Shown here piece by piece: positions 23,129 to 33,316 of a stretch of DNA of 48,636 bases. Position 1 is the first letter of the stretch. Each line of letters starts with the position of its first letter. The stretch lies in assembly GCF_052113705.1 (NCBI RefSeq), contig NZ_JBGQOG010000025.1, positions 1 to 48,636 of the forward strand. The letters run 5' to 3'. The notes beneath the pieces are model-generated. The model searched no databases. It saw only the letters and a list, made by a program, of their open reading frames with translations, and was not told the origin of the DNA. This DNA comes from JBGQOG01 sp052113705 (GTDB lineage Bacteria > Pseudomonadota > Alphaproteobacteria > Rhodobacterales > Rhodobacteraceae). The position numbers and the translations under genes are program-made.

Positions 23129-24112
23129 ATGGCTTTTCGTCTGAAACTCGTTCCCGAAGTCACCCATTGGGATTTCTTCAAACACGCCCGCTACACCTTT
23201 GGTCTGTCGGTGTTTCTGGTCATTGCCTCCATCATCGTCACCATGGTGATGGGGCTGAATTTCGGCATCGACTTCAAGGGCGGCACGACGATCCGCACCG
23301 AATCCACCCAGGCGGTGGATGTGGGCGAATATCGCGCGGCACTGGCGACGCTGGATCTGGGCGATGTCACGATCACCGAGGTGTTCGACCCGGCCTTCGG
23401 CGCCAACAAACATGTGGCCATGGTCCGCATCCAGGCCCAGGCCGAGGCCGAGGCGATCACGCCGGAAGTGGTCAATCAGGTCGAGGCGGCGCTGCAAACC
23501 GTCGATCCGACGATGACCTTCCCTTCGGTGGAATCGGTGGGTCCGAAAGTGTCGGGCGAGCTGATCAAGACCGCCGTGCTCTCGGTTCTCGCGGCGACGG
23601 CGGCGATTGTCGTCTATGTCTGGCTGCGCTTTGAATGGCAGTTTGCGCTGGGGGCGGTGGCCGCACTCGTGCATGACGTGGTGGCGACGATCGGCGTCTT
23701 CGCGCTGTTCCAGATCAAGTTCGATCTGACGATCATCGCGGCGCTGCTGACGATTCTGGGCTATTCGATCAACGATACCGTGGTGGTCTTTGACCGGCTG
23801 CGTGAAAACCTGATCAAATACAAAACCATGCCGCTGCGCGATGTGATGAACCTCGCGGTGAACGAGACGCTGAGCCGCACGGTGATGACCTCGGGCACCA
23901 CCTTGGTGGCGCTGATCGCGCTCTTGGTTCTGGGCGGCGACGTGATCCGCGGCTTTGTGTTTGCGATCACCTGGGGCATCGTGCTCGGCACCTATTCCTC
24001 GGTCTATGTCGCCAAGAACGTCGTGCTGTTCATCGGCCTGAACCGTGGTGACAAGAAAAAGCCCGCGGGCGACGAGCAGTTCTTTACGGAAAAGACCGAT
24101 GCCGCTGACTGA
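23129..24112 (+). CDS. secF: Protein translocase subunit SecF
   Basis: A 327-residue partner of SecD with six membrane helices. The first helix leads into GLNFGIDFKGGTTIRTESTQ, the SecF signature. The C-terminal half has LGYSINDTVVVFDRLRENLI and LNETLSRT-type motif VNETLSRTVMTSGTTLVALI. Ribosome-binding AAGGGA precedes the ATG. Its end overlaps the next gene by 14 nt, so the whole yajC-secD-secF-Mth938 block is probably one transcript. Confidence 0.96.
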   Translation: MAFRLKLVPEVTHWDFFKHARYTFGLSVFLVIASIIVTMVMGLNFGIDFKGGTTIRTESTQAVDVGEYRAALATLDLGDVTITEVFDPAFGANKHVAMVRIQAQAEAEAITPEVVNQVEAALQTVDPTMTFPSVESVGPKVSGELIKTAVLSVLAATAAIVVYVWLRFEWQFALGAVAALVHDVVATIGVFALFQIKFDLTIIAALLTILGYSINDTVVVFDRLRENLIKYKTMPLRDVMNLAVNETLSRTVMTSGTTLVALIALLVLGGDVIRGFVFAITWGIVLGTYSSVYVAKNVVLFIGLNRGDKKKPAGDEQFFTEKTDAAD

Positions 24113-24464
24113 TACCAACTTCGGGGCCTCGCTGCCGGTTGATGGCTATGGGCCGGGCTTCTTTCGCGTCGGCGGGGTCGTGTACCCCGGCGGCGTGTTG
24201 GTGCGCGCCGATCAGGCCAGCCGCTGGGGTGGACTTGAGGATCGCGCACCGCTGATGGCACTGGCGGGGCAGGTTGATGTGCTCTTCATGGGGATGGGCG
24301 CGGAAATCGCCCATGCCCCCGCCGATCTGCGCGCCGAGCTGGAAGCTGTGGGGGTGATGATCGAGGCCATGTCCTCGCCCACCGCCGCGCGCACCTATAA
24401 TGTGCTTCTCTCCGAGGGGCGGCGGGTGGCGGCGGCACTGATCGCGCTTCCGGCGGCGACCTGA
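24099..24464 (+). CDS. Mth938-like (DUF498) domain protein
   Basis: A 121-residue single-domain protein of the Mth938/AAMDC family. Recognisable parts are FRVGGVVYPGGVLVRADQAS, DVLFMGMGAEIAHAPADLRA, VMIEAMSSPTAARTYNVLLS and EGRRVAAALIAL, the family's typical ending. Its biochemical role is unknown; related proteins occur next to secDF or respiratory genes in alphaproteobacteria. The ATG at 24099 overlaps the end of secF, supporting translational coupling. The frame is open further upstream but only inside secF. Confidence 0.85.
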   Translation: MPLTDTNFGASLPVDGYGPGFFRVGGVVYPGGVLVRADQASRWGGLEDRAPLMALAGQVDVLFMGMGAEIAHAPADLRAELEAVGVMIEAMSSPTAARTYNVLLSEGRRVAAALIALPAAT

Positions 24465-24516
24465 CGCAGGTCGCGACCCTTTACGGCGCGCAGGCTTCCG
24501 GGCTAAACCCTTGGGC

Positions 24517-25158
24517 ATGAGCGCGCTTTTGGTCACCAAACTCAGTATTGCCCGCGGCGGGGTGCCGGTGCTGGAGGGCCTGTCCTTCGCGCTGGAACCC
24601 GGCCGCGCCCTTGTTCTGCGGGGGCCGAATGGCATCGGCAAAACCACATTGCTGCGCACCTTGGCAGGGCTGCAGCCACCGCTGAGCGGCCAGCTGGACT
24701 ATGATCCCGAAACCGTCGCCTATGCGGGCCATGCCGATGGGCTGAAGGCCGCGCTGACCGTCACCGAGAACCTGCATTTCTGGGCTGCGGTCTATGGCAG
24801 GACCGGCATCGCCCCGGCGCTGCATGCAATGAATCTGGAAGCCCTTGCCGGGCGCCCGGCCCACAGCCTCTCCGCGGGTCAAAAGCGCCGCCTCGGCCTC
24901 GCGCGGCTGCTGGTCACCGGCCGCCCGGTCTGGGTGCTGGATGAGCCGACGGTCTCGCTCGACACCGCCTCCGTCCAGCTCTTTGCCGAGGCTGTGCGCG
25001 CGCATCTTGCCGCAGGCGGTTCCGCCCTCATGGCAACCCATATTGACCTCGGGCTGGCAGAAGCCGCCATCCTCGATCTGACGCCCTACCGCGCGACACT
25101 CCCCCCAACGGGCGGCTCCACGGGGCATCCCGGCGCGTTTGATGAGGCTTTCGCATGA
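24517..25158 (+). CDS. ccmA: Heme exporter ATP-binding protein CcmA
   Basis: A 213-residue ABC ATPase of the cytochrome c maturation system I. Walker A is GPNGIGKTTLLRTLAGLQPP (near residue 36), the signature is HSLSAGQKRRLGLARLLVTG (near 118), and Walker B is VWVLDEPTVSLDTAS. The ABC signature deviates from LSGGQ at Ala-Gly, as is usual for CcmA. With CcmB, CcmC and CcmD it handles release of holo-CcmE. The ATG at 24517 is chosen; a TTG two codons upstream is unlikely. Two hairpins separate it from ccmB. Confidence 0.94.
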   Translation: MSALLVTKLSIARGGVPVLEGLSFALEPGRALVLRGPNGIGKTTLLRTLAGLQPPLSGQLDYDPETVAYAGHADGLKAALTVTENLHFWAAVYGRTGIAPALHAMNLEALAGRPAHSLSAGQKRRLGLARLLVTGRPVWVLDEPTVSLDTASVQLFAEAVRAHLAAGGSALMATHIDLGLAEAAILDLTPYRATLPPTGGSTGHPGAFDEAFA

Positions 25159-25175
25159 TCCGCCCGCGCGCGTCT

Positions 25176-25253
25176 GGAGCGTTCGGAACGCTCCGCGGGG
25201 GATATTTTGAACGAAGCAACTCTTCAGACCATTGCTTCGTGACAAATATCCCC
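25176..25253 (+). repeat. Two tandem hairpins between ccmA and ccmB (palindromic repeat)
   Basis: Hairpin 1 is GGAGCGTTC-G-GAACGCTCC (25176-25194). Hairpin 2 has outer arms GGGGATATTT (25198-25207) and AAATATCCCC (25244-25253), a symmetric internal loop (TGA opposite GAC), and inner arms ACGAAGCAA (25211-25219) and TTGCTTCGT (25232-25240) with a 12-nt loop. AAATATCCCCGCCGGAGGC, which ends hairpin 2, recurs at 44472-44490. It may be an inserted palindromic repeat, a transcript-stabilising element or an attenuator between the ATPase and permease genes. Confidence 0.65.
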
Positions 25254-25294
25254 GCCGGAGGCATCCGCATTCTCCGCCTTTCCGGAGGCCGGGC

Positions 25295-25951
25295 ATGATC
25301 GCGCTGCTGTTACGGGATCTGAGGCTGGCCACCCGGGCGGGCGGCGGGTTCGGCCTCGGCCTTGCCTTCTTTCTGATCGTGGTCACGCTGGTTCCCTTCG
25401 GGGTGGGGCCGGAAGGGGCCATTCTTGCGCGCATCGCGGGCGGGATCCTGTGGATCGGGGCTTTGCTCGCCTGCCTGCTGTCGCTCGACCGGATTTTCGC
25501 GCTGGATTATGAGGATGGCAGTCTCGACCTTCTGGCCACAGCGCCGATCCCGATGGAGGCGGTGGTGACGCTGAAGGCGCTGGCGCATTGGCTGACGACG
25601 GGCCTGCCGCTGGTGCTGGTGGCGCCGCTTCTGGGGGTGCTCTTGCATATGCCGGGGCCGGCCTATCTGTGGCTTCTGGTGTCGCTGGCGCTCGGCACGC
25701 CCGCGCTGTCGGTGCTGGGCACCTTTGGCGCGGCGCTGACCGTCGGGCTGAAGCGGGGCGGGCTCCTGATGTCACTGCTGGTCCTGCCGCTTTATGTGCC
25801 GACGCTGATCTTCGGGGCCGAGGTGGTGCGGCGCGGCGCGGTGGGGATGCCGGTCGAGGTGCCGCTTTTGCTGCTCGCGGGGATCACCGCCGCGAGCATT
25901 GCGCTGATGCCTTTTGCCTCCGCCGCCGCCCTCCGCGTCAATCTGCGCTAG
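25295..25951 (+). CDS. ccmB: Heme exporter permease CcmB
   Basis: A 218-residue membrane protein with six hydrophobic helices. It has ALLLRDLRLATRAGGGFGLG at the N-terminus, the CcmB-typical FALDYEDGSLDLLATAPIPM (near residue 69), GTFGAALTVGLKRGGLLMSL and LLVLPLYVPTLIFGAEVVRR. It forms the membrane part of the CcmAB transporter in heme delivery to apocytochromes c. The ATG at 25295 has CCGGAGG upstream at 25282; an open frame extending to 25232 lies within the hairpin repeat and is rejected. Confidence 0.94.
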   Translation: MIALLLRDLRLATRAGGGFGLGLAFFLIVVTLVPFGVGPEGAILARIAGGILWIGALLACLLSLDRIFALDYEDGSLDLLATAPIPMEAVVTLKALAHWLTTGLPLVLVAPLLGVLLHMPGPAYLWLLVSLALGTPALSVLGTFGAALTVGLKRGGLLMSLLVLPLYVPTLIFGAEVVRRGAVGMPVEVPLLLLAGITAASIALMPFASAAALRVNLR

Positions 25952-26008
25952 AGACTGCGCCGCGCCCCGTGCTAGAACCCGCTGCGCCGGATAGAGAAAG
26001 TTTGCCTG

Positions 26009-26740
26009 ATGTCCCTGTGGGAATATGCCAATCCAAAGAAGTTCATGCAGACCTCGGGCAGGGTGCTGCCGGTGGTGGCGGTGCTGGCGGCGCTGGCGCT
26101 GGCCATTGGTCTGATCTGGGGCTTTTTCTTCACCCCCGATGATTACAAGCAGGGCTCGACCGTCAAGATCATCTATCTGCATGTGCCCGCCGCGATGATG
26201 GCGATCAACATCTGGGTGATGATGCTGGTCGCCTCGCTGATCTGGATTGTGCGGCGGCATCATGTCTCGGCGCTGGCGGCCAAGGCGGCGGCGCCCATCG
26301 GCATGGTGATGACGCTGATCGCGCTGATCACCGGCGCGGTATGGGGGCAGCCGATGTGGGGCACCTGGTGGGAATGGGACCCGCGGCTGACCTCTTTCCT
26401 GATCCTGTTCCTGTTCTACCTTGGCTATATCGCGCTCTGGGCCGCGATCGAGGACCCCGATGCCGCCGCCGATCTGACCGGGGTGCTCTGCCTCGTCGGC
26501 TCGGTCTTCGCGATTCTCTCGCGCTATGCGGTGAATTTCTGGAATCAGGGGCTGCATCAGGGCGCCAGCCTGTCGCTGGACAAGAAAGAGAATGTCTCGG
26601 ATGTGTTCTGGTACCCGCTCTTGTTTTGCATCGCGGGGTTCATATTGCTGTTCCTGACGCTTTTGCTGCTGCGCACCCGGACCGAGATCCGCGCACGGCG
26701 ACTGAAGGCGTTGGAATTGCGGGAAAGGATGGCAAGCTGA
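26009..26740 (+). CDS. ccmC: Heme exporter permease CcmC
   Basis: A 243-residue member of the heme-handling protein family with six membrane helices. The tryptophan-rich periplasmic heme-binding motif is GTWWEWDPRLTSFLILFLFY (near residue 119), flanked by the conserved His residues in YLHVPAAMMAINIWVMMLVA and ALNF-like VNFWNQGLHQGASLSL. It loads heme onto CcmE. Its TGA overlaps the ATG of ccmD by one base. The order ccmB-ccmC-ccmD-ccmG matches Rhodobacter helBCDX. Confidence 0.95.
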   Translation: MSLWEYANPKKFMQTSGRVLPVVAVLAALALAIGLIWGFFFTPDDYKQGSTVKIIYLHVPAAMMAINIWVMMLVASLIWIVRRHHVSALAAKAAAPIGMVMTLIALITGAVWGQPMWGTWWEWDPRLTSFLILFLFYLGYIALWAAIEDPDAAADLTGVLCLVGSVFAILSRYAVNFWNQGLHQGASLSLDKKENVSDVFWYPLLFCIAGFILLFLTLLLLRTRTEIRARRLKALELRERMAS

Positions 26741-26898
26741 TGCCAGATCTGGGGAAATATGCGTTTTCGGTGCTGAGCGCCTATGGCGCGACACTGGTCC
26801 TATTGGCGGTGCTGGTGGGGCTGACGCTCTGGCGCGGGGCAAAGGTGCGGCGGGCGCTGGAGAAACAGGAAGCACAGGCGGGGCAAAACCATGGTTAA
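26740..26898 (+). CDS. ccmD: Heme exporter small subunit CcmD
   Basis: A 52-residue single-helix protein. MPDLGKYAFSVLSAYGATLV is followed by a hydrophobic helix and a basic tail (WRGAKVRRALEKQEAQAG), the usual CcmD layout. It stabilises the CcmC-CcmE complex and helps release heme-bound CcmE. It overlaps ccmC by one base at its start and ccmG by 8 bases at its end, so translation is coupled. Confidence 0.9.
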   Translation: MPDLGKYAFSVLSAYGATLVLLAVLVGLTLWRGAKVRRALEKQEAQAGQNHG

Positions 26899-27418
26899 GC
26901 CGTTGATGTTCTTGCCGCTGGTGATCTCTCTGGGGCTGGGGGGCGTGGCATATCTGGCGCTGGGGCGAGAGAATGCCGATCAGCTGCCCTCGGCTTTGGT
27001 GGGTAAAGCGGCGCCGGAAGTGGCGGTGACGCCCTTGGGTGAGGGCGCGCCCTTCACGGCCGAAACCCTGCGCGACGGCAAGCTGAAGCTGGTGAATTTT
27101 TGGGCCAGCTGGTGCGCGCCCTGCCGGGTCGAGCATCCCAATCTGCAGGCTTTGGCCGCCGAAGGGATCGACATTTACGGCATCAATTACAAGGACACGC
27201 CCGCACAGGCACTTAAGTTCCTCGGCGATCTGGGCAGCCCGTTCAAAGCGCTTGGCGCGGATCCGCAGGGGCGGGTGGCGATTGACTGGGGGGTTTATGG
27301 TGTGCCCGAGACCTTTCTTGTCGATGGCGAGGGCAAGATCCTGTTCCGCTTTGCCGGACCGCTGACCGAGCGGGTGATTGCCAGCGATCTGCGCCCCTTG
27401 ATGGCGGCGCAGCCGTAA
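26891..27418 (+). CDS. ccmG: Periplasmic thioredoxin CcmG/DsbE
   Basis: A 175-residue membrane-anchored thiol-disulfide reductant for apocytochrome c heme-site cysteines. The N-terminal helix (LMFLPLVISLGLGGVAYLAL) anchors it; the thioredoxin domain has LVNFWASWCAPCRVEHPNLQ with the CAPC active site and DWGVYGVPETFLVDGEGKIL with the cis-Pro. In Rhodobacter capsulatus the counterpart is helX. CcmE, CcmF and CcmH are not in this window. Confidence 0.94.
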   Translation: MVKPLMFLPLVISLGLGGVAYLALGRENADQLPSALVGKAAPEVAVTPLGEGAPFTAETLRDGKLKLVNFWASWCAPCRVEHPNLQALAAEGIDIYGINYKDTPAQALKFLGDLGSPFKALGADPQGRVAIDWGVYGVPETFLVDGEGKILFRFAGPLTERVIASDLRPLMAAQP

Positions 27419-27670
27419 GTTCGGAACCGCATCCGGTGCCAGTACTGGTCATTGGCCGTTTGCCTTCATTCCGTGAGGTGGTGGGGGCATCGGGTAATTG
27501 TAACCCTGCGGCGGTTTTTCGGACGAAGCGGACGTTCATCGCGGGGCATCCGATGGCAGGTGCTTGCATTTTACGGTTCCATAGGCCTGCAATATGTCGC
27601 ATTGATCGGCAATCAAAATACCCGGCATCTAAGCCTCTCAAAAATCTCGCTAAAAAAGGCACGCCGAACT
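27419..27670. promoter_or_regulatory. AT-richer intergenic region with palindrome TTGAT-CGGCA-ATCAA
   Basis: The 252 nt between ccmG and the next gene are less GC-rich than the ccm genes. TTGATCGGCAATCAA at 27602-27616, 55 nt before the ATG at 27671, resembles an FNR/FnrL site (TTGAT-N4-ATCAA), but the half-sites are 5 apart rather than 4. It may bind another regulator or be chance. No strong ribosome-binding site is seen before 27671. Confidence 0.3.
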
Positions 27671-28225
27671 ATGGATCTTTTCATCATTTTCATCTTGGCA
27701 TGTCAGGTTCTGGCCCCCCTCCTGGCGTATCTTCGAGGTTGGCCACCCGCCGCTCTGTTTGCCGTAGCGGCGACGGTTTATGCAATCTTGAGCGGCATGA
27801 GTATCGTTGGGGCGCAGCTTGACCTCGGGGATATGCTCCTTGGGAAGAGCGTATATCATGACAGTTACTACACCGTAGGCCCCGGTCACACCTTGTTAGA
27901 CCTCGGAGTGGTTATGGCATTATTCGCTGTAGTGACGTGGCTGCAAAGCCGTCTCGGCGCAATGATCTATCCTAAGGCGACTAAAGCTCTGTTCTGGCTT
28001 CTCCATCTGGGAATGTTAGGCGCCAACACCATGAGCGCAGTGGTGATGCTCTTCCTGCCAACCTCTCAGGGCGTTGAAGGTTTTTCGGAACTTGTAAGGG
28101 TCACCACTTTGACCAACTCTTGGGTAAAGCTGTTGAGTTCAATTGTCGCGCTTAGTTTTGTCGGGCTTTTGGGGCTCTTCCTGTGGTCAAGCAATTTGGC
28201 CTGGCGGGCACGTCTCAAAAGCTGA
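27671..28225 (+). CDS. Small membrane protein resembling the C-terminal helices of heme-copper oxidase subunit I
   Basis: A 184-residue protein with about five or six hydrophobic helices. Residues ~60-100 (YHDSYYTVGPGHTLLDLGVV then MALFAVVTW) parallel helix X of cytochrome oxidase subunit I (LHDTYYVVAHFHYVLSLGAV), including the HD(S/T)YY motif. Of the paired His there (heme a3 and heme a ligands), the first position is Pro and the second is His. LGAMIYPKATKALFWLLHLG and a final helix after SSIVALSF continue the parallel. It lacks the other oxidase helices, copper-B histidines and the Tyr cross-link, so it is not a complete oxidase. Its base composition is lower in GC than its neighbours. Function unknown; the similarity is from memory, not a search. 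Confidence 0.6.
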   Translation: MDLFIIFILACQVLAPLLAYLRGWPPAALFAVAATVYAILSGMSIVGAQLDLGDMLLGKSVYHDSYYTVGPGHTLLDLGVVMALFAVVTWLQSRLGAMIYPKATKALFWLLHLGMLGANTMSAVVMLFLPTSQGVEGFSELVRVTTLTNSWVKLLSSIVALSFVGLLGLFLWSSNLAWRARLKS

Positions 28226-28415
28226 CGGTAGCAATACTGCGAAAACTCAACAACTTGGGTTCAAAGCTGCCTGAGATCTATGACGTGCTGGCCAGCTTTT
28301 CACGCTGACCGCGCGGAGACCCCCGCCGCGCCCTACCGTCTGGCCCCCGTCGCAGGCTAGGCAGGGGAAACCGCCCGCGCTATTCTGTCGCAGATTTCAC
28401 GCGCAGGATTTTTTG

Positions 28416-29558
28416 ATGCCCTCTCTGACCCGCCCGATGCTGCCCCGCAATCCGCATGAGGCGCACCGCGCCGCCACACCGCTCGAACTGCTCTTTGACC
28501 TTGTCTCGGTCATCGCCATCGCGGCGGCGGCGGCGGGGCTGCATCATGCGCTGGCGGCGGGCCATGCGGGCGAGGGGGTGGTCACCTTCCTCATGGCGTT
28601 CTTCGCCATCTGGTGGGCCTGGATGAACTTCACCTGGTTCGCCTCGGCCTATGACAATGACGATGCGTTGCACCGGATTTTGACGATGATCATCATGGCG
28701 GGCGCGCTGATGATGGCGGCGGCAATCCCGGCGCTGTTTGAAACCGGCAGTCTGCGAATGGTGGTGCTGGGCTATGTGGTGATGCGGGTGGGGATGGTGG
28801 CGCATTGGCTGCGTGCGGGCTGCCACGACAACGCCCACCGGCGCACGGCATTGCGCTATGCGGCCGGGATCGCGCTGGTGCAGGTCTATTGGCTTTTGAT
28901 GCTGGTGCCGCATCCGGGCTGGACGCCGCTGATGTTTCTGATCGGGGTGGCGCTGGAGCTGGCGGTGCCCGCCTGGGCCGAGCGCGCCAGCATGACCCCC
29001 TGGCACCGTCACCATATCATGGAGCGCTACGGCCTTCTGACCATCATCGTGCTGGGCGAGACGCTGCTCGCCGGGGCGATGGCGCTCGAGGGGCTGGGCA
29101 GCCTGCCGGTCTGGACGGTGGCGCAATTGGCGGGCGCGGCGCTGGTGATCGTGTTCGGGCTCTGGTGGCTTTATTTCGCCCCTGAAGAGCATCTGAGCGC
29201 CACCCATCTGAGCCGGGCCCTGACCTGGGGGTACGGGCATTTCGGCATCTTTGCCGCGGGGGCTGCGGTGGGGGCGGGGTTTGCCGCGCTGATCGACACG
29301 TTGGGGGCGCATGCGCATGGGCCGCTGACACCGCAAGGCGCGCTTTTCGCGGTGGCGGTGCCGGTGGCGATCTTTCTCGCCGTGCTCTGGGCCGTGCGGG
29401 ACCGCTATTGCCTGACGGGCGCGGCGCTGTGGGTGTTGCCGGTGGCGGCGGTGCTGATCCTGCTCTCGCCCCTGATGCCCGGCGGGCTGACGGTGGTGGC
29501 GCTTTTGGTGGCGCTGACGGTTTGGGCGCGGTCACTGCTGCGCCCTGAGGCAGGCTGA
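28416..29558 (+). CDS. ltrA: Low temperature requirement protein A (LtrA) family
   Basis: A 380-residue polytopic membrane protein of the LtrA family. The N-terminal family signature is visible as AATPLELLFDLVSVIAIAAA and AFFAIWWAWMNFTWFASAYD. Next are RHHIMERYGLLTIIVLGETL and IVFGLWWLYFAPEEHLSATH, also family-typical, with roughly ten to twelve helices overall. The biochemical role of the family is unsettled (named from a Listeria cold-sensitive mutant). The ATG at 28416 is preferred to a TTG one codon upstream. Converges with the GNAT gene. Confidence 0.88.
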   Translation: MPSLTRPMLPRNPHEAHRAATPLELLFDLVSVIAIAAAAAGLHHALAAGHAGEGVVTFLMAFFAIWWAWMNFTWFASAYDNDDALHRILTMIIMAGALMMAAAIPALFETGSLRMVVLGYVVMRVGMVAHWLRAGCHDNAHRRTALRYAAGIALVQVYWLLMLVPHPGWTPLMFLIGVALELAVPAWAERASMTPWHRHHIMERYGLLTIIVLGETLLAGAMALEGLGSLPVWTVAQLAGAALVIVFGLWWLYFAPEEHLSATHLSRALTWGYGHFGIFAAGAAVGAGFAALIDTLGAHAHGPLTPQGALFAVAVPVAIFLAVLWAVRDRYCLTGAALWVLPVAAVLILLSPLMPGGLTVVALLVALTVWARSLLRPEAG

Positions 29559-29574
29559 CCGGCGGGGCCCCGCG

Positions 29575-29592
29575 GGGGGCGCTGGCGCCCCC
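29575..29592. terminator. GC-rich hairpin between convergent ltrA and GNAT genes
   Basis: GGGGGCGC-TG-GCGCCCCC is an almost loopless perfect palindrome in the 44-nt gap between two convergent stops. It has no T-tract, but its position fits a bidirectional terminator. Similar GGGGGGC/GCCCCCC hairpins lie at 18717-18733 and 44371-44387. Confidence 0.45.
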
Positions 29593-29602
29593 GGCCGTGG
29601 CA

Positions 29603-30211
29603 TCAGCGGACGAAGAGCGCCACCAGCAGGCCAAAGCACACCATCAGGCAGACCACCAGCAGCGGGCGCAGGTCGGGACTCTCCGGCGGCGGCTGCGGCT
29701 TGGGATTGCGGACCGCGTAATGGCGCAACTCCTCGCGCAATCCGGCCGCCACAACCATCTTTTGCGAGGCGACATTGCCAGCCCAGACCGAGGCCGCCAC
29801 ACCGGGGCAGCCACGGGCCAGCATTTCCTCGGTGCCGCGCCGCAACAGGGCCTGACCGATGCCGCGCCCGCGTCCCGAGGGGCAGACAAAAACCTCGATC
29901 ACATCGGCCGAACGCCGCAGATGGCGTTCAGACCGCGTCTGCGGCGCGCGTTCGGCCATCAGGACAAAGCCCAGCAAGCGCGCGCCATGGGTGGCGACAT
30001 AGCCGACGTGACCGGGCGAGCCCTGTTCGACCGCCTCCACCACGCGGCGGCGCAGGTTCTCCATCCACAAGATGGAATCCGGATGATCGGAGAAATTGTC
30101 GGGGCTGCGGCGCACATGTTCCAGATGCGTCTGCCGGCTCCAGTCAAGGATTTGCGGCAGATCCTCGCGCGCGACCTGACGGATCGCAAAGGGCGGTGCA
30201 TCGACATGCAT
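29603..30211 (-). CDS. GNAT-family N-acetyltransferase with C-terminal membrane helix
   Basis: A 202-residue protein. The GNAT acetyl-CoA-binding motif A is VIEVFVCPSGRGRGIGQALL (near residue 108), followed by RRGTEEMLARG and VWAGNVASQKMVVAAGLREE. After the domain come a Pro-rich linker (NPKPQPPPESPDLRP) and a ~18-residue hydrophobic helix ending in FVR, which would tail-anchor the enzyme facing the cytoplasm. Substrate unknown. The ATG at 30211 is used; a TTG four codons upstream is the alternative. A tail anchor is uncommon for GNAT enzymes. Confidence 0.8.
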   Translation of the reverse strand: MHVDAPPFAIRQVAREDLPQILDWSRQTHLEHVRRSPDNFSDHPDSILWMENLRRRVVEAVEQGSPGHVGYVATHGARLLGFVLMAERAPQTRSERHLRRSADVIEVFVCPSGRGRGIGQALLRRGTEEMLARGCPGVAASVWAGNVASQKMVVAAGLREELRHYAVRNPKPQPPPESPDLRPLLVVCLMVCFGLLVALFVR

Positions 30212-30336
30212 GGATGAAACCAATCAGACTGCTAAAAACCGTTGATGCCATTAAACTTAGCCAAGTTTAGGCCGCAGTCTCGCCCGGAGGCAAGTGTCCC
30301 GTTAACCTTTCATGCCCCCAGTCTTCCCAAACGCCA

Positions 30337-30362
30337 ACGGCCCCGGATTTCTCCGGGGCCGT
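30337..30362 (-). terminator. Terminator hairpin downstream of acnA
   Basis: ACGGCCCCGGA-TTTC-TCCGGGGCCGT forms a perfect 11-bp stem with a 4-nt loop, 27 nt after the acnA stop on the - strand. The downstream - strand sequence (TGGCGTTTGG) has only a weak T-tract. Confidence 0.75.
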
Positions 30363-30388
30363 CGTTCGTCACATCCGCCCTGAAAGGC

Positions 30389-33079
<2,691 letters not shown>

Positions 33080-33316
33080 CATGGCCTCCCTGAGGATTGA
33101 GGGGTGTCGCTGCACCCGTGTTTGCCGCATCCCCGCCATGCAATCAAGGGAAGAATGGCGCTTTGCATACCATTGTACACCAAATTTTTTGCGATCCCTC
33201 CGCAAGGTGCCGTAAAGCAGCATCTCTTCGCGCGGAATGCACAGAAAATCGCAAAACGTTGATTGGCAAAGCCGGTCCTGGCCGCTTAGGAAGGGGGGGC
33301 AGAGGGGACTGACACT

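Noticed and set aside
21130..23181. A 683-codon open frame on the - strand opposite secD
   Set aside because: It lies entirely antisense to yajC and secD, whose products are unmistakable, and its product is His/Arg/Gly-rich as expected from antisense reading of GC-rich coding sequence.
27602..27616. FNR binding site
   Set aside because: Half-sites match, but the spacing is 5 nt rather than 4, so I do not annotate it as an FNR site, only as a palindrome.
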